64,000 nucleotides of DNA, taken from positions 59,311-123,310 of the forward strand of contig CAMCMU010000008.1 of assembly GCA_945876035.1 (NCBI GenBank). Direction: 5' to 3'. The DNA comes from Schlesneria paludicola DSM 18645 (GTDB lineage: Bacteria; Planctomycetota; Planctomycetia; Planctomycetales; Planctomycetaceae). The translations under genes and the position numbers were made by a program. The notes beneath the pieces are model-generated. The model saw only the letters and a program-made list of their open reading frames with translations. It was not told where the DNA came from and ran no database searches. Shown here in pieces: positions 17,798 through 26,844 of the stretch (its first letter is position 1; each line of letters opens with the position of its first letter).

Positions 17798-18571
17798 ATG
17801 CCGAGTTCAGAGCGGTCACGGAGGCTGGGTCTGTCACGTAGCCGACGGCTGACGATTGATGTCCTGCACTATCATCGCCGAATGCCGACGTGCGCTCACG
17901 ATCGGCAGTGTGATCTCTCTCGTCTTGCCGAGCTGCGGTCGCGACTGGTCGTTCGCATCTCGTGGTCGCTGTTGTTTATCAAGGCATTCGCTGTGGTGGC
18001 TGAGAAACATCGAGTGTTGCGGCAGACATATATCGATTGGCCATGGCCGCACGTGTTGGAAGAACCTGACAGCATCGCGATGCTGGCCACGCAACGCGAG
18101 TATCGGGGGGAACCTTGGCTGTTTTGGTCACGATTCATGCAGCCGGCACGATGCTCACTTGCAGAAATGCAGCAGAGTCTCGAACGGTTTCAAACGGAAC
18201 CTATCAAGAAGATCTTTCAGCGACAGTGGCAACTCAGTGGCTTTCCGACATTTGTGCGACGTTGTTTCTGGTGGTGGATTCTCAACATCGCGGTCGGTAA
18301 ACGGGCAGAACGCGTTGGTACGTTTTTTTTGACAACGTTGGCGGGGAAGGGGGTTGAGATTCAGGATCCGCCCGCATTTCTCACGAGTAACCTGACCTAT
18401 GGGCCGCTCGATAAACACGGACGTTGTCGGGTGACGATCTCTTATGACCATCGCCTGATGGACGGCTCGACCGTCGCGGACTGTCTGATCGAGTTAGAGC
18501 AGACACTGAACGGAGAGATCGCCGAAGAGCTTGAAAAGATGATTGCCACGAATGTTGGCACCGCAGCGTAA
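17798..18571 (+). CDS. 2-oxoacid dehydrogenase E2-like acyltransferase (CAT fold), stand-alone
   Basis: A 257-residue protein related to the catalytic domain of E2 acyltransferases and chloramphenicol acetyltransferase. The signature TISYDHRLMDGSTV places the catalytic His at 218 with R219 and the D222-G223 pair. The N-terminus (RRLTIDVLHYHRRMP), SWSLLFIKAFAVVAEKHRVLRQTYI and the WPWPH patch match a family of short E2-like acyltransferases. No lipoyl or subunit-binding domain is present, so it is not part of a pyruvate-type dehydrogenase complex. The chosen ATG has GAGGCGGGA upstream and matches the family length. An SDR gene follows on the same strand after 144 bp. The acyl donor and acceptor are unknown; a lipid or polyketide-like substrate is possible. 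Confidence 0.8.
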   Translation: MPSSERSRRLGLSRSRRLTIDVLHYHRRMPTCAHDRQCDLSRLAELRSRLVVRISWSLLFIKAFAVVAEKHRVLRQTYIDWPWPHVLEEPDSIAMLATQREYRGEPWLFWSRFMQPARCSLAEMQQSLERFQTEPIKKIFQRQWQLSGFPTFVRRCFWWWILNIAVGKRAERVGTFFLTTLAGKGVEIQDPPAFLTSNLTYGPLDKHGRCRVTISYDHRLMDGSTVADCLIELEQTLNGEIAEELEKMIATNVGTAA

Positions 18572-18715
18572 CCGGTAACGGAACTTCGGGACCATTGCCA
18601 ATGACGCTTTTTGTGAGTCATCGACACGAAATAACAGACGACAGCGAATCCGGTTTTTCCGTGCTTGAGTGGCACGGCCATTGAAACATGTCAATCGATC
18701 AGGAAATCCACCAAC

Positions 18716-19537
18716 ATGCGAGATCTGCGGGGAAGAAATGCGATTGTGACAGGAGCGTCGGCCGGTCTTGGAGTGTGCGTTGCGCGCGCGCTGGCTCACG
18801 AAGGGATGAACCTCGTGCTGGCGGCTCGTTCCGTGGAAGCATTGGAATGCGTCGCTGTCGAGATGCGCGGACTAGGAGTCAAGGCCATCGCAGTTCCGAC
18901 GGATGTTTCGGACGAAGAGCATCTGCAGCGGTTGGTCCAATGCGCGAGGGATGAATTCGGGGCCATCGACGTTCTGGTCAACAATGCCGGGATCGAAGCC
19001 TTTAGAAATTATCACGAGATTGACCCTGTCGAGATCCGTCGCACCGTGGATGTGAATCTCACCGCGGCATTGCTGCTGACCCGTTATGTCCTACCACACA
19101 TGCTCCAAGCGGGGCGAGGTCATATCGTCAATATGGCTTCGGTTGCCGGTAAACACGGCCCGGCGTATGGCGCAGCGTATGGGGCATCCAAGGCGGGATT
19201 GATCGCCTTTGCGCAGGCTCTGCGTGGCGAGTATCATGGTCGAGGAATCAGTGCGTCGGCGATCTGTCCAGGGTTCGCGTCAGACGGCGGAATTTACGAA
19301 GTCATCAAACGGCGAATTGGTCGTGGTACACCTTGGTATTTCGGTTCGACGACTGCGAACGCAGTGGCTCGCGCCGTGGTCAAAGCGATTCAGTGCGACC
19401 GCCCGGACCTGATTGTGAACCAGCCAGCGTTGCGCCCGATCTTTGCGCTGACGGCGGCGTTTCCAAGAGTCGGCGAATGGATTGTACGACGCACAACCAC
19501 ACGATTCCTGAAGCAGGCCGGAAAAAGTCCCCGCTGA
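18716..19537 (+). CDS. Short-chain dehydrogenase/reductase (SDR)
   Basis: A 273-residue classical SDR. The cofactor motif is TGASAGLG at about 11-18, followed by VLVNNAG, a Ser in MASVAGKHG and the catalytic Tyr-Lys in YGASKAG. The first strand is followed by an Arg (LAARS), consistent with NADP(H). The C-terminal 50 residues (RPIFALTAAFPRVGEWIVRR) are hydrophobic and may associate with membrane, as in SDRs acting on lipids. I chose the ATG at 18716 because the upstream TTG extension lacks the fold. It follows the E2-like acyltransferase on the same strand and converges on a second SDR. Confidence 0.9.
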   Translation: MRDLRGRNAIVTGASAGLGVCVARALAHEGMNLVLAARSVEALECVAVEMRGLGVKAIAVPTDVSDEEHLQRLVQCARDEFGAIDVLVNNAGIEAFRNYHEIDPVEIRRTVDVNLTAALLLTRYVLPHMLQAGRGHIVNMASVAGKHGPAYGAAYGASKAGLIAFAQALRGEYHGRGISASAICPGFASDGGIYEVIKRRIGRGTPWYFGSTTANAVARAVVKAIQCDRPDLIVNQPALRPIFALTAAFPRVGEWIVRRTTTRFLKQAGKSPR

Positions 19538-19739
19538 GACTGCCCGCCGCCGATCGACGAAAGAGGCAGGAGCGTTCCCGCCGGCTGTTTCATGATTCAC
19601 GGACGTTTCGTGCAGAAAACAACGCGTCGGATGCCAACACGCGGCGTCTGCGAGGACAACGCGTTACCGTTGCGAGTCGTGATCGCAGCGTCTTCAAAAA
19701 CGTCATTGATTTTCGGATGGCCTCTGCGAGACACAATCT

Positions 19740-20582
19740 CTAGGCCACGCGACGTGTCTTGATTCTTGAATCCTGTGGACGACACGCATTTTTTTTGCGA
19801 CTGAAATGGTTCAAGAAGTCGAGGACATCGGGTGCCAGCCAGTTGGTCCACGCGAGGAGGTGTGCCAATGGTCCGATCAAGAGTTGGCGTTTGTTTCGGC
19901 GGATTGCTCGAATCGCCCCCATCGAAACAGCATCAATCGAACAACAGAGCCAGCGCGGTGGTTCGGGGGTCGGTTTGTCGGGTCGTAAGGAATCGCAGGA
20001 ACGATATAAATTGGTGAGAACCGGACCGGGGCAGAGGGCTGACACGCCGAGTCCCTGCCGTCCGAACTCCGCCCGGAGTGCGGCGGTGAATCCGATCAAG
20101 CCGAACTTACTGGTGTGATAGGCCGCGAAGCGTCCGCCAGCGACCAATCCCGAGATACTGCAAACGTTGAGAATGTGTGCGTTGGGCCGGCTTCGCAAGG
20201 TGGGAAGTAACTCACGTGTCATTTGGATTGGCGCGAGGAGATTGACTCCCATCAGCCGGCTCCATTGGGAGTCTGTCATCAATTGTGTCGGCCCGTAATA
20301 CGCGATCCCTGCGTTGTTGACCAAGATATCGATGTGCTCCCACTTCATCAGCATTGTCTGCACCGCGTGAGTAATCTCGGTCGGCTGAGCCAGATCACAT
20401 CGATCCGTCAACACGGAGACACCGAGTGCCGTTGCTTCATCAGCCACTGAGGCGAGGCCGACCTGATCAATATCGAGAAGGTAGAGATCGGCTCCCTCCC
20501 GGGCGAGAGCCAGAGCGATTCCGCGTCCTATGCCTGAGGCAGCGCCTGTGACAAGCGCCCGCTTGCCGCGAATGGTTTTCAT
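19740..20582 (-). CDS. Short-chain dehydrogenase/reductase (SDR)
   Basis: A 280-residue classical SDR with TGAASGIGRG near the N-terminus, DILVNNAGIAYYG, Ser in VCSISGLV and the Tyr-Lys pair in YHTSKFG. Asp-rich LLDIDQVG after the second strand suggests NAD(H) preference. It resembles the SDR at 18716 in its hydrophobic C-terminal segment (LLIGPLAHLLAWTNWLAPDVLDFLNHF) and basic tail, so the two may act on related membrane substrates. AAGGAAAG upstream supports the start. It is convergent with the first SDR. Confidence 0.9.
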   Translation of the reverse strand: MKTIRGKRALVTGAASGIGRGIALALAREGADLYLLDIDQVGLASVADEATALGVSVLTDRCDLAQPTEITHAVQTMLMKWEHIDILVNNAGIAYYGPTQLMTDSQWSRLMGVNLLAPIQMTRELLPTLRSRPNAHILNVCSISGLVAGGRFAAYHTSKFGLIGFTAALRAEFGRQGLGVSALCPGPVLTNLYRSCDSLRPDKPTPEPPRWLCCSIDAVSMGAIRAIRRNKRQLLIGPLAHLLAWTNWLAPDVLDFLNHFSRKKNACRPQDSRIKTRRVA

Positions 20583-20788
20583 TAGAGTCGGCTTTCCTTT
20601 CGTCCTGTTTTAATTTGCGTTTCTAGAGGACTGCCGTCAGCAGGACACGGTGTCTATCGTGCTTGTCGGCTCTTGTTGATTCGTGACAACGCCCGAATGC
20701 CTGTCGTTCTGCCACGGCCTATCCCCCTCCAAAAATGGAAGATCAGCAAACCGAGAACGCAAAGATTCGACGATCACGCTCTGCGGGA

Positions 20789-22267
20789 CTATTTCGAATT
20801 CGCCAATCGAACGATTGCCTTCTTGATAAAATCTTCGAGCTGATTCCATTGAGCGATCACTCTGGCGAGTTCGGGATCGGTCGTGATGGGGGTCAGTGGC
20901 TGAGTCGGTGTTGGTCCCGGACTGGGTGTGATTGGCGGTGTTCCCGGAGGGGGTTCCATGCCGTGAGGGTAGGGGATCGGTCCCTCCGGCCCGTGGACGG
21001 CATTCGAGTATTGCAACTGTACCGGAACTAGGCCGCTGCCGTCGGCCAGTGGAACTTCGACAAAGACTTGTTTGAGTTGCCGGGCTTCGGCGATCGGATA
21101 GTCGCCGATTTCCAGACCGCTGTCGGAGGTCCAGCCGAGAAACCGTGTGCCGTTCGTCGTACCATCGCGGATCGCGTCATCGACGTCCGGGTCTGTGCGG
21201 GCTTCCTGTAACTCGTGATACACTGTTGCGACGACGTTCTTCCAGTTCTGGTCATAGACCGGAATACCGTTCGTCCCGCCATTCGGCAGCCGCTCGGAAT
21301 ACACCGCAGTCGAATAATAGACCGTCGCACTGCCGATATGCACCGAACCGTGGTACCCACCCAGTCCACCCGAAGAATCTTCGGCCTCTTCCTGCGGAAT
21401 CGTTTTGTTGGACAGGGCGAGTTGTTCCCCGCCGTTGGGATCGCCCAGAATCGTCCCACGCGGCAGGATGAAGTTGACGAGCGTGTTCGGCAGGTCAAGA
21501 CTGCTAAACGCGCCGCCAGAATGCAGGCCGCGAACTTGGCGTTCGATGTCTCCCTTGGCAACAAACTGCGGTCGCCAGCCGGAGAGAAAGAAAGATTTTT
21601 TAAAAGTCGAACTGATCGACTTGTTTCCAAAGTACTGGACGATGACATTGTTCAAATGAGCGTCGGCCATCGCTGCAGCCAACATCTTGTCGATGCTCCT
21701 CCAATCCTGCGGGTCCCACGAATCCTGACCGCCGACATACAGATTGACGTAACTCAGGTCGCGAATCGTTCGGCCGCCGCGATACTTTAGATCTTCCTGT
21801 GGTGTCGACGGGAGATCTGATACTTGGGCATTGGATGTGGGACGTCCGAGTTCCGCTGCTCGTATTGCCTGTTGACGCAACTTTGAACCGCCCGCGGAAG
21901 GGAGTTTCGTTTCGCGTTGCAACAGCGGGACAGGGCGCCCATCCACGAAATGTCCGTTCGCAGCCAGTAAATTCAGTGTTTGAGGACCGCCTTGAATTGC
22001 GAATCCGCCGCTCGCCATCAACCCGTTCTGAGTTTGAACGACGGTATAGGGGGGCAATGCGGCGAACGGTAAAACTCGGATTGAGGACGCCGCTTGTCCC
22101 GGTGCAAGCGTCGGCTGACTGGCGATCGGATGACGGGAAGGGGGGGCAACCATTTGTGGTGGTCTGCCAGAAGCGTAAGGCATGCGTGGCCCCATCAGGC
22201 CATTCGAGCATCCTACGCCCCAAACGAGCCATAAAATGCCTGCGCCGAGTAGTAACATCCGTGTCAT
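20789..22267 (-). CDS. Secreted or lipoprotein-like protein of unknown function with conserved HELxEARTDPD block
   Basis: A 492-residue protein. The N-terminus (MLLLGAGILWLVWGVGCS) is a signal peptide ending in a Cys that could be lipidated, though the lipobox is poor. Residues 25-180 are Pro/Gln-rich. A compact domain follows with VNFILPRGTILGD, YHGSVHIGSATVYYSTAVYSE, NGIPVYDQNWKNVVATVYHE, then HELQEARTDPDVDDAI and LEIGDYPI. The block has an HE pair and several acidic residues, which suggests but does not prove metal binding. A Pro/Thr-rich linker leads to a short C-terminal helix. AGGAAAG upstream of the ATG at 22267 supports this start over a frame 30 codons longer. I do not recognise a named family. 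Confidence 0.75.
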   Translation of the reverse strand: MTRMLLLGAGILWLVWGVGCSNGLMGPRMPYASGRPPQMVAPPSRHPIASQPTLAPGQAASSIRVLPFAALPPYTVVQTQNGLMASGGFAIQGGPQTLNLLAANGHFVDGRPVPLLQRETKLPSAGGSKLRQQAIRAAELGRPTSNAQVSDLPSTPQEDLKYRGGRTIRDLSYVNLYVGGQDSWDPQDWRSIDKMLAAAMADAHLNNVIVQYFGNKSISSTFKKSFFLSGWRPQFVAKGDIERQVRGLHSGGAFSSLDLPNTLVNFILPRGTILGDPNGGEQLALSNKTIPQEEAEDSSGGLGGYHGSVHIGSATVYYSTAVYSERLPNGGTNGIPVYDQNWKNVVATVYHELQEARTDPDVDDAIRDGTTNGTRFLGWTSDSGLEIGDYPIAEARQLKQVFVEVPLADGSGLVPVQLQYSNAVHGPEGPIPYPHGMEPPPGTPPITPSPGPTPTQPLTPITTDPELARVIAQWNQLEDFIKKAIVRLANSK

Positions 22268-22392
22268 GGGGACTTTCCTGCGCAATCCATCGCACGAGAA
22301 AACGAGATCCGCTCGATAACCGACCGGCAGTTTCAGCCGGTTGATAGCAGATGACAACGGATGTGGCTAGACGCAGTTTTACGGCACCTCGC

Positions 22393-23733
22393 CTACGGAC
22401 GACCCCGACGCCGTAATGCCTCGACAACAGCGTCGTCAAGTTGTTTTAAACCCTCATCAGGCCGGATTTTGTAGAATCCGATGTGATAATCAACCACCGT
22501 ACCATCACGACCAATGACGACCCATAAGGGGAGGGGGGAGCCGAGGCTCGGTGGGTCGCCGAACTGTGTCAAAATTGTTCCGTCATCGACCGCCACATCG
22601 TAACCCAGATTCATGAACTCCTGTATCTTTTTTAGAGAGAGTGTTGCCGCTTTCGATTTGTCGCCCCCTGCAAAGCGACCGTCCACGTTGATTCCAACCA
22701 CTTTCACTCCTCGTTTGCTGCGTTTGTTGTTCAGAAAATCGAGATAGCCAATTTGACCATAGGGCTCGACCAACGCTTCACCTCGATACTCCCAAAAGTG
22801 GAGAACAACAACTTTGTCCTGCAGTTCCGCTGGGGGAATGTGGGATCCGTTGGGCAGCTGTAGCGAGAATGGAGGAGCCGGTTGCCCCACAAATTTTTTG
22901 GCCAGTGCGTGTGCGCCTTCCAATCGGAGTTCTTGTTGAATGAGATCTTTGGAAATGACCGCGGTCAGACGCGACCATGGCGTGGCCTCGGACATCTTCT
23001 GAATTTTGCCAATCGTCGATTGGGACGACTTCAACTGCTCCGCCGTCAATTCGACATTTTTTTGATCGCCAGATCGGGTCAGCGACAACTGAATTTGATG
23101 CAGTGAGTCAAAGACGACGTGCGAGTTTTCCAGATCGCTTGCCGGTTGTGTTCGCTGAAACTGGAGTTCGATTTTTAGCTGAAACTCGTCACCTTGACCC
23201 ATAAAGAGCTTCTCATCCAGAGTCACCAAGATCCCTGTTGCCGCATCCACGGCCAGGGATTGAGAACGTCCAAGTCGAGAGTCAACGTTGACGATCCAGC
23301 ACTCTCGATCATTGACAGTACGTTTGCCGGAGACGGAGTATTCCACCAGACCATCGTTCCATGAGGCTGGGGCGGAAAGTTTTTCGCGGAATTCAAACAG
23401 CGGAGAACGGAGGGGCAGGGGATATTGCTTTCCGTCGTGCGTATGCAGAAGTTGCAATGAGCGTGATCTTTCTGTGTTGGATGATCCCGACAGGAGCAAA
23501 CCAAATCGCTCCGGCCAAGACCATCCGTCGCCTTGTTCGTCGAGACTCCAAGCCAGATGAGTCGCACTGTCGCCACAGGGAAGTGATACGGCATAAATAG
23601 AAAATGTCTTGGCTTCCCTCGGCCCCGTCTTCGTCTGCTGCAGGAGCGTGCCTGTGTATTGCAGTTCTGTTCCCGCCGGCAGGTTAAATACGGCAGGGAC
23701 GATGAGCATCAGTCCAATCATCAGAGAACTCAT
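22393..23733 (-). CDS. Thioredoxin-fold (TlpA/AhpC-type) secreted protein lacking the CXXC motif
   Basis: A 446-residue exported protein. The signal peptide is within 1-20 (SSLMIGLMLIVPAVFNLPAG). Residues 20-270 are a beta-rich region without a recognised domain. The last 170 residues are a TlpA-like thioredoxin fold: FVGQPAPPFSLQLPNG, KVVVLHFWEYRGEALVEPYG, VVGINVD, the cis-Pro-containing PLPLWVVIGRDG and a final helix. At the site where redox-active members have WCxxC the sequence reads WEYRGEALVEP, with no Cys, so a disulfide-exchange role is unlikely. GAGAGG precedes the start. It is on the same strand and upstream of the unknown protein ending at 20789, 125 bp away, so the two may be co-transcribed. 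Confidence 0.85.
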   Translation of the reverse strand: MSSLMIGLMLIVPAVFNLPAGTELQYTGTLLQQTKTGPREAKTFSIYAVSLPCGDSATHLAWSLDEQGDGWSWPERFGLLLSGSSNTERSRSLQLLHTHDGKQYPLPLRSPLFEFREKLSAPASWNDGLVEYSVSGKRTVNDRECWIVNVDSRLGRSQSLAVDAATGILVTLDEKLFMGQGDEFQLKIELQFQRTQPASDLENSHVVFDSLHQIQLSLTRSGDQKNVELTAEQLKSSQSTIGKIQKMSEATPWSRLTAVISKDLIQQELRLEGAHALAKKFVGQPAPPFSLQLPNGSHIPPAELQDKVVVLHFWEYRGEALVEPYGQIGYLDFLNNKRSKRGVKVVGINVDGRFAGGDKSKAATLSLKKIQEFMNLGYDVAVDDGTILTQFGDPPSLGSPLPLWVVIGRDGTVVDYHIGFYKIRPDEGLKQLDDAVVEALRRRGRP

Positions 23734-24122
23734 TCACGTCGCCTCTCAGGGAGTTAGGGGATTTCTCGCGATTTCAGATCTTCCTTGGGAACGAGTCATC
23801 TTGATCGAACGGAGGCAGCACGACAAGCCGCTGATGGAACGTGTTCGACGGCTGTGATGATGCAACTCTTCCGACACAGGGGAATCGAAACGAGGTTCCC
23901 AATCCGCTCCATTTCAATAGGCGACGTGACATCGGCAATCGAGGTGTTGACAATCGATTGTCCAAGTATGACGTTGATGATGGACCATGGGGCTGCGGAT
24001 CATAAAGCTCCGCAAGACTCGTTGACAGTGCCATCGGGAAGCCGATAGCTTAGACGAGATTAAATTTCCCCTGTTCCGGGCGGAACGCTTCATGTTTTTT
24101 GAACGGCAAGGATTGAGTCACT
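23734..24122. other. Divergent intergenic region
   Basis: These 389 bases separate two divergently read genes, so promoters for both should be here. Small open frames exist (for example 23785-24048) but have no recognised content or ribosome site. I see no strong hairpin or repeat. Confidence 0.45.
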
Positions 24123-25250
24123 ATGCCTCGAAGTCGATTCAATGTCATCCGCCTGTGTGTCGCCGCCTGCTGTCTGACGGTGTCCGATCCGGATGTGAAC
24201 GGTCAGGAACCCAAATCTGGTTTGAAAGGGGGACTGCCGGTTGCCGCAGCCGGTGATCAGGTGATCGTGAAACGCGAGGCTTCGCGCATCATCGATCCGC
24301 ATAAATATCGTATCCCGTTGTCTCTCGAACCGATCCGAACAGTCACGCTCACTGCTCCCTTTGACGGTCTTGTCAAACAGATTAGCGGGAAGCCGAATTC
24401 AAAAGTTCAACCACAAGGTGAGATCGTTCGACTCGACACGACAATTGCCAGATTGCAACTGCTGCGTGCGGAAGCAAATTCAAGAGTTGTCGCCGGTGAA
24501 GCAAAACTGGTCAGTGAGAAAGACGATGCTCATAAGGCGGTCGCCGCGGCCCGATTGGAACTCGCCAATGCCGAGCTGGCAATCGTCAAATATAATCTCG
24601 AATTATGCGGTATCCGAGCACCGTTTGCCGGCGAGTTGCAGCGAATACTTGTGACGGACGGTCAGTTTGTGAAAGCAGGGGATCCCGTTGCGATTGTCGT
24701 CGATGTCGGCAAACTGCTGATTGAGATTCCGGCGGAACGCTCGTTGGTCGAAGTCGGAAAGACCATGACGTTGAAAATCGAAACGACGGACATGGAGGGG
24801 AAGGTGGATGCGGTACTGCCGCTGAACAGCCGGTTTGATGGACTGCGTGAGTTGTTTGATTCCGTGGCTTCGGCGGTGATTGTCGTCGAAAACCTAGACG
24901 GTCGATTCAAGCCCGGGCAATCGGTGTACGTCCCGTTGATTCCGCGTCAGCCGGTGGTGGAGGTTCAAGCGGGCTCCATCGGCAATTTGCCTGATGGGGA
25001 ACGCAAGGTTCAAGTCGTTCGCCAGTCGGTGGTCCGTGATGTGCCAGTGCTTTTAATGGGATCGGTTGGTGTGAACCGCGTGTTTGTCAGTGGTCCCTTT
25101 GCCGACGGCGACGAGGTGATCACCGAATCTTCACACCAACTCGGTGACGCCTTTCAATTGAAACAGTCGACAACGAATGGATCCGGTTCAGACAACTCGC
25201 CGGCGAGTGCCGGCGGAACAAAAAAACCGAAGACAGGAATCGGCTTCTAG
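24123..25250 (+). CDS. Membrane-fusion / efflux adaptor protein (HlyD/RND adaptor family)
   Basis: A 375-residue exported adaptor. A signal peptide (about 1-27) is followed by a lipoyl-like half-motif (LTAPFDGLVKQISGKPNSKVQPQGEI). An alpha-helical hairpin lies at about 110-165 with heptad-like Ala/Leu/Glu content, then the second lipoyl half (LCGIRAPFAGELQ, DGQFVKAGDPV), a beta-barrel domain and a C-terminal membrane-proximal domain (RVFVSGPFADGDEVI). The Gly/Ser/Lys-rich tail (about 350-375) is low complexity. Such adaptors link an inner-membrane transporter to the outer envelope, but no RND, ABC or TolC-like partner gene is nearby. AAGGA lies 11 bases before the ATG. Confidence 0.88.
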   Translation: MPRSRFNVIRLCVAACCLTVSDPDVNGQEPKSGLKGGLPVAAAGDQVIVKREASRIIDPHKYRIPLSLEPIRTVTLTAPFDGLVKQISGKPNSKVQPQGEIVRLDTTIARLQLLRAEANSRVVAGEAKLVSEKDDAHKAVAAARLELANAELAIVKYNLELCGIRAPFAGELQRILVTDGQFVKAGDPVAIVVDVGKLLIEIPAERSLVEVGKTMTLKIETTDMEGKVDAVLPLNSRFDGLRELFDSVASAVIVVENLDGRFKPGQSVYVPLIPRQPVVEVQAGSIGNLPDGERKVQVVRQSVVRDVPVLLMGSVGVNRVFVSGPFADGDEVITESSHQLGDAFQLKQSTTNGSGSDNSPASAGGTKKPKTGIGF

Positions 25251-25329
25251 CCCATGTCGTGGTTCCAGAGCCGGATCAGGCAACGACGACTGAGACCATA
25301 ACATTCATGGCGATTCAGCAGGGGAGTGC

Positions 25330-26844
25330 ATGATGGCTGACGAAGAACTGATCGATGGAACGTACACTCTTGTGATGTGTATCGCCACGGGTGGTAGCAG
25401 CCAAGTTTGGGAGGTTGTCCAGAAATCAACCGGGCGAAACCTCGCCATGAAACTGCTGAAGGCGGGCTCGTCAGAGTTCAAGCAGAACAAGGTCAGTCTG
25501 AAAAACGAAGCCAGTATCTTGAAGACGCTCAATCACCCCTTAATTGTCAAGTTTGAATCGTTTTCCTCTAATCGTGACAATACTTATATGACGATGGAGC
25601 ACTTTCGTGCTGCCAATCTGAAGTTGCAACTGAAGATGGACATGACCGCCGTTCATGTCCGAGCGCGTCAACTGTTTGAAGGCATCTGCCAAGCAATTTC
25701 GTACGTACATTCGCACGGTTGGATTCATCGGGACATCAAACCTGACAATGTTTTGATGAACAAAGCCGGTGAAATTCGGCTGGTCGATTTTTCACTGACC
25801 AGCAAGTCTGTCAACTCATTCGTCCAAATGATCGGTGCCGGACGGCCCTCCTCGATTCGGGGAACACGCACTTACATTGCTCCCGAAACGATACGCAAGG
25901 AGACTCCGAGATTTCAAACGGACCTCTACAGTCTCGGCATTCTGTTTTTTGAGGTCCTGACTGGAAAAACACCGTTTCAGGCAACAACACCGGATGAACT
26001 GCTTCAGAAACACTTGCGTTCCGTCCCCTCCAATGCCTCAGAATTTAATACCAATGTCTCCGCGGAAATGGATCGATTGATCGGCAAACTTCTGAAGAAA
26101 AAAATCACAGACCGTCCCGCGAGCATTGATGAGGTTCTGTCGGAATTGAGGCGAATCAAGATCTTCAAGGAGGACGTCACGGAGGAGTTAATTGCGAAAC
26201 GGAAGACCGAGTCGAGCGATACAATGAGTGAACTGACCGAGGCTCGACTCGATAGTCGAGCCGATGCCAAGTTACGCGTGATCTTGGAGTCAAATCCGGA
26301 GATGGCTCAGCAGTTTGAAGAGGATAAGCGAGCGAAAGCCGCGAAAAAGACGACTCTCGAGGATCAGCGAAAAGCGAGCATTCTCAAATCCTCACCGAAG
26401 CCCAAACAATCCGACCCGGTTCCGATGCCTCAACCCGTTCCCGCTCCCCCACAGCCTTTCTATCCGCCTCAGGGACAATATCCATTTCCGATGATGCCGA
26501 TGATGGGTCCGCCCCCCGCAATGATGCCCGGATTTGCAGGCAGGCCGGTCTATCCCGGAATGCAGTATCCGCCCCAATTCCCGCCTCCCTATGCCATGCC
26601 GCCAATTATGCCCATGCCTCAGGGGTATCCTGGTGCTGCCGCTCCGATAGCCGCGGGCCCGCATCCGTTTCAGCAGACGCCATCACTACCGCTGCCGCCA
26701 CGTTTATCGGTTCCGACATCGCCTCTTGTTGCACCGAATACCCAACCGCCGGCCTCGCCTGGAGTGAATCCGCCCGCTGCAGTCACACCGCCGGTTTCAC
26801 CTCAAGAACTTGAATTCATGACTGAATTGCCCGATGTTCATTGA
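25330..26844 (+). CDS. Ser/Thr protein kinase with long proline-rich C-terminal tail
   Basis: A 504-residue soluble kinase. The glycine loop is TGGSSQV (20-26), the ATP-anchoring lysine is K41 (AMKLL), the catalytic loop is HRDIKPDN (133-140), and the metal-binding motif is DFS (153-155) instead of DFG. GTRTYIAPE is the activation/P+1 segment and DLYSLGILFFEVLTG the F-helix. Residues about 275-360 are charged and helical. The tail from about 365 to 495 is rich in Pro, Met, Gln and Gly (PPQGQYPFPMMPMMGPP), resembling flexible low-complexity tails of planctomycete kinases. No membrane helix is seen. GGGGAG precedes the tandem ATGs. It follows the adaptor gene by 79 bp and may be co-transcribed. 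Confidence 0.92.
   Translation: MMADEELIDGTYTLVMCIATGGSSQVWEVVQKSTGRNLAMKLLKAGSSEFKQNKVSLKNEASILKTLNHPLIVKFESFSSNRDNTYMTMEHFRAANLKLQLKMDMTAVHVRARQLFEGICQAISYVHSHGWIHRDIKPDNVLMNKAGEIRLVDFSLTSKSVNSFVQMIGAGRPSSIRGTRTYIAPETIRKETPRFQTDLYSLGILFFEVLTGKTPFQATTPDELLQKHLRSVPSNASEFNTNVSAEMDRLIGKLLKKKITDRPASIDEVLSELRRIKIFKEDVTEELIAKRKTESSDTMSELTEARLDSRADAKLRVILESNPEMAQQFEEDKRAKAAKKTTLEDQRKASILKSSPKPKQSDPVPMPQPVPAPPQPFYPPQGQYPFPMMPMMGPPPAMMPGFAGRPVYPGMQYPPQFPPPYAMPPIMPMPQGYPGAAAPIAAGPHPFQQTPSLPLPPRLSVPTSPLVAPNTQPPASPGVNPPAAVTPPVSPQELEFMTELPDVH

Noticed and set aside
17798-18571. Pyruvate dehydrogenase E2 subunit
   Set aside because: There is no lipoyl or peripheral-subunit-binding domain and no E1/E3 genes nearby; only the CAT-type catalytic fold is present.
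21600-22439. 279-codon minus-strand frame overlapping the unknown secreted protein in another frame
   Set aside because: Arg/Ser/Thr-rich; the other frame has a signal peptide, ribosome site and ordered domain.
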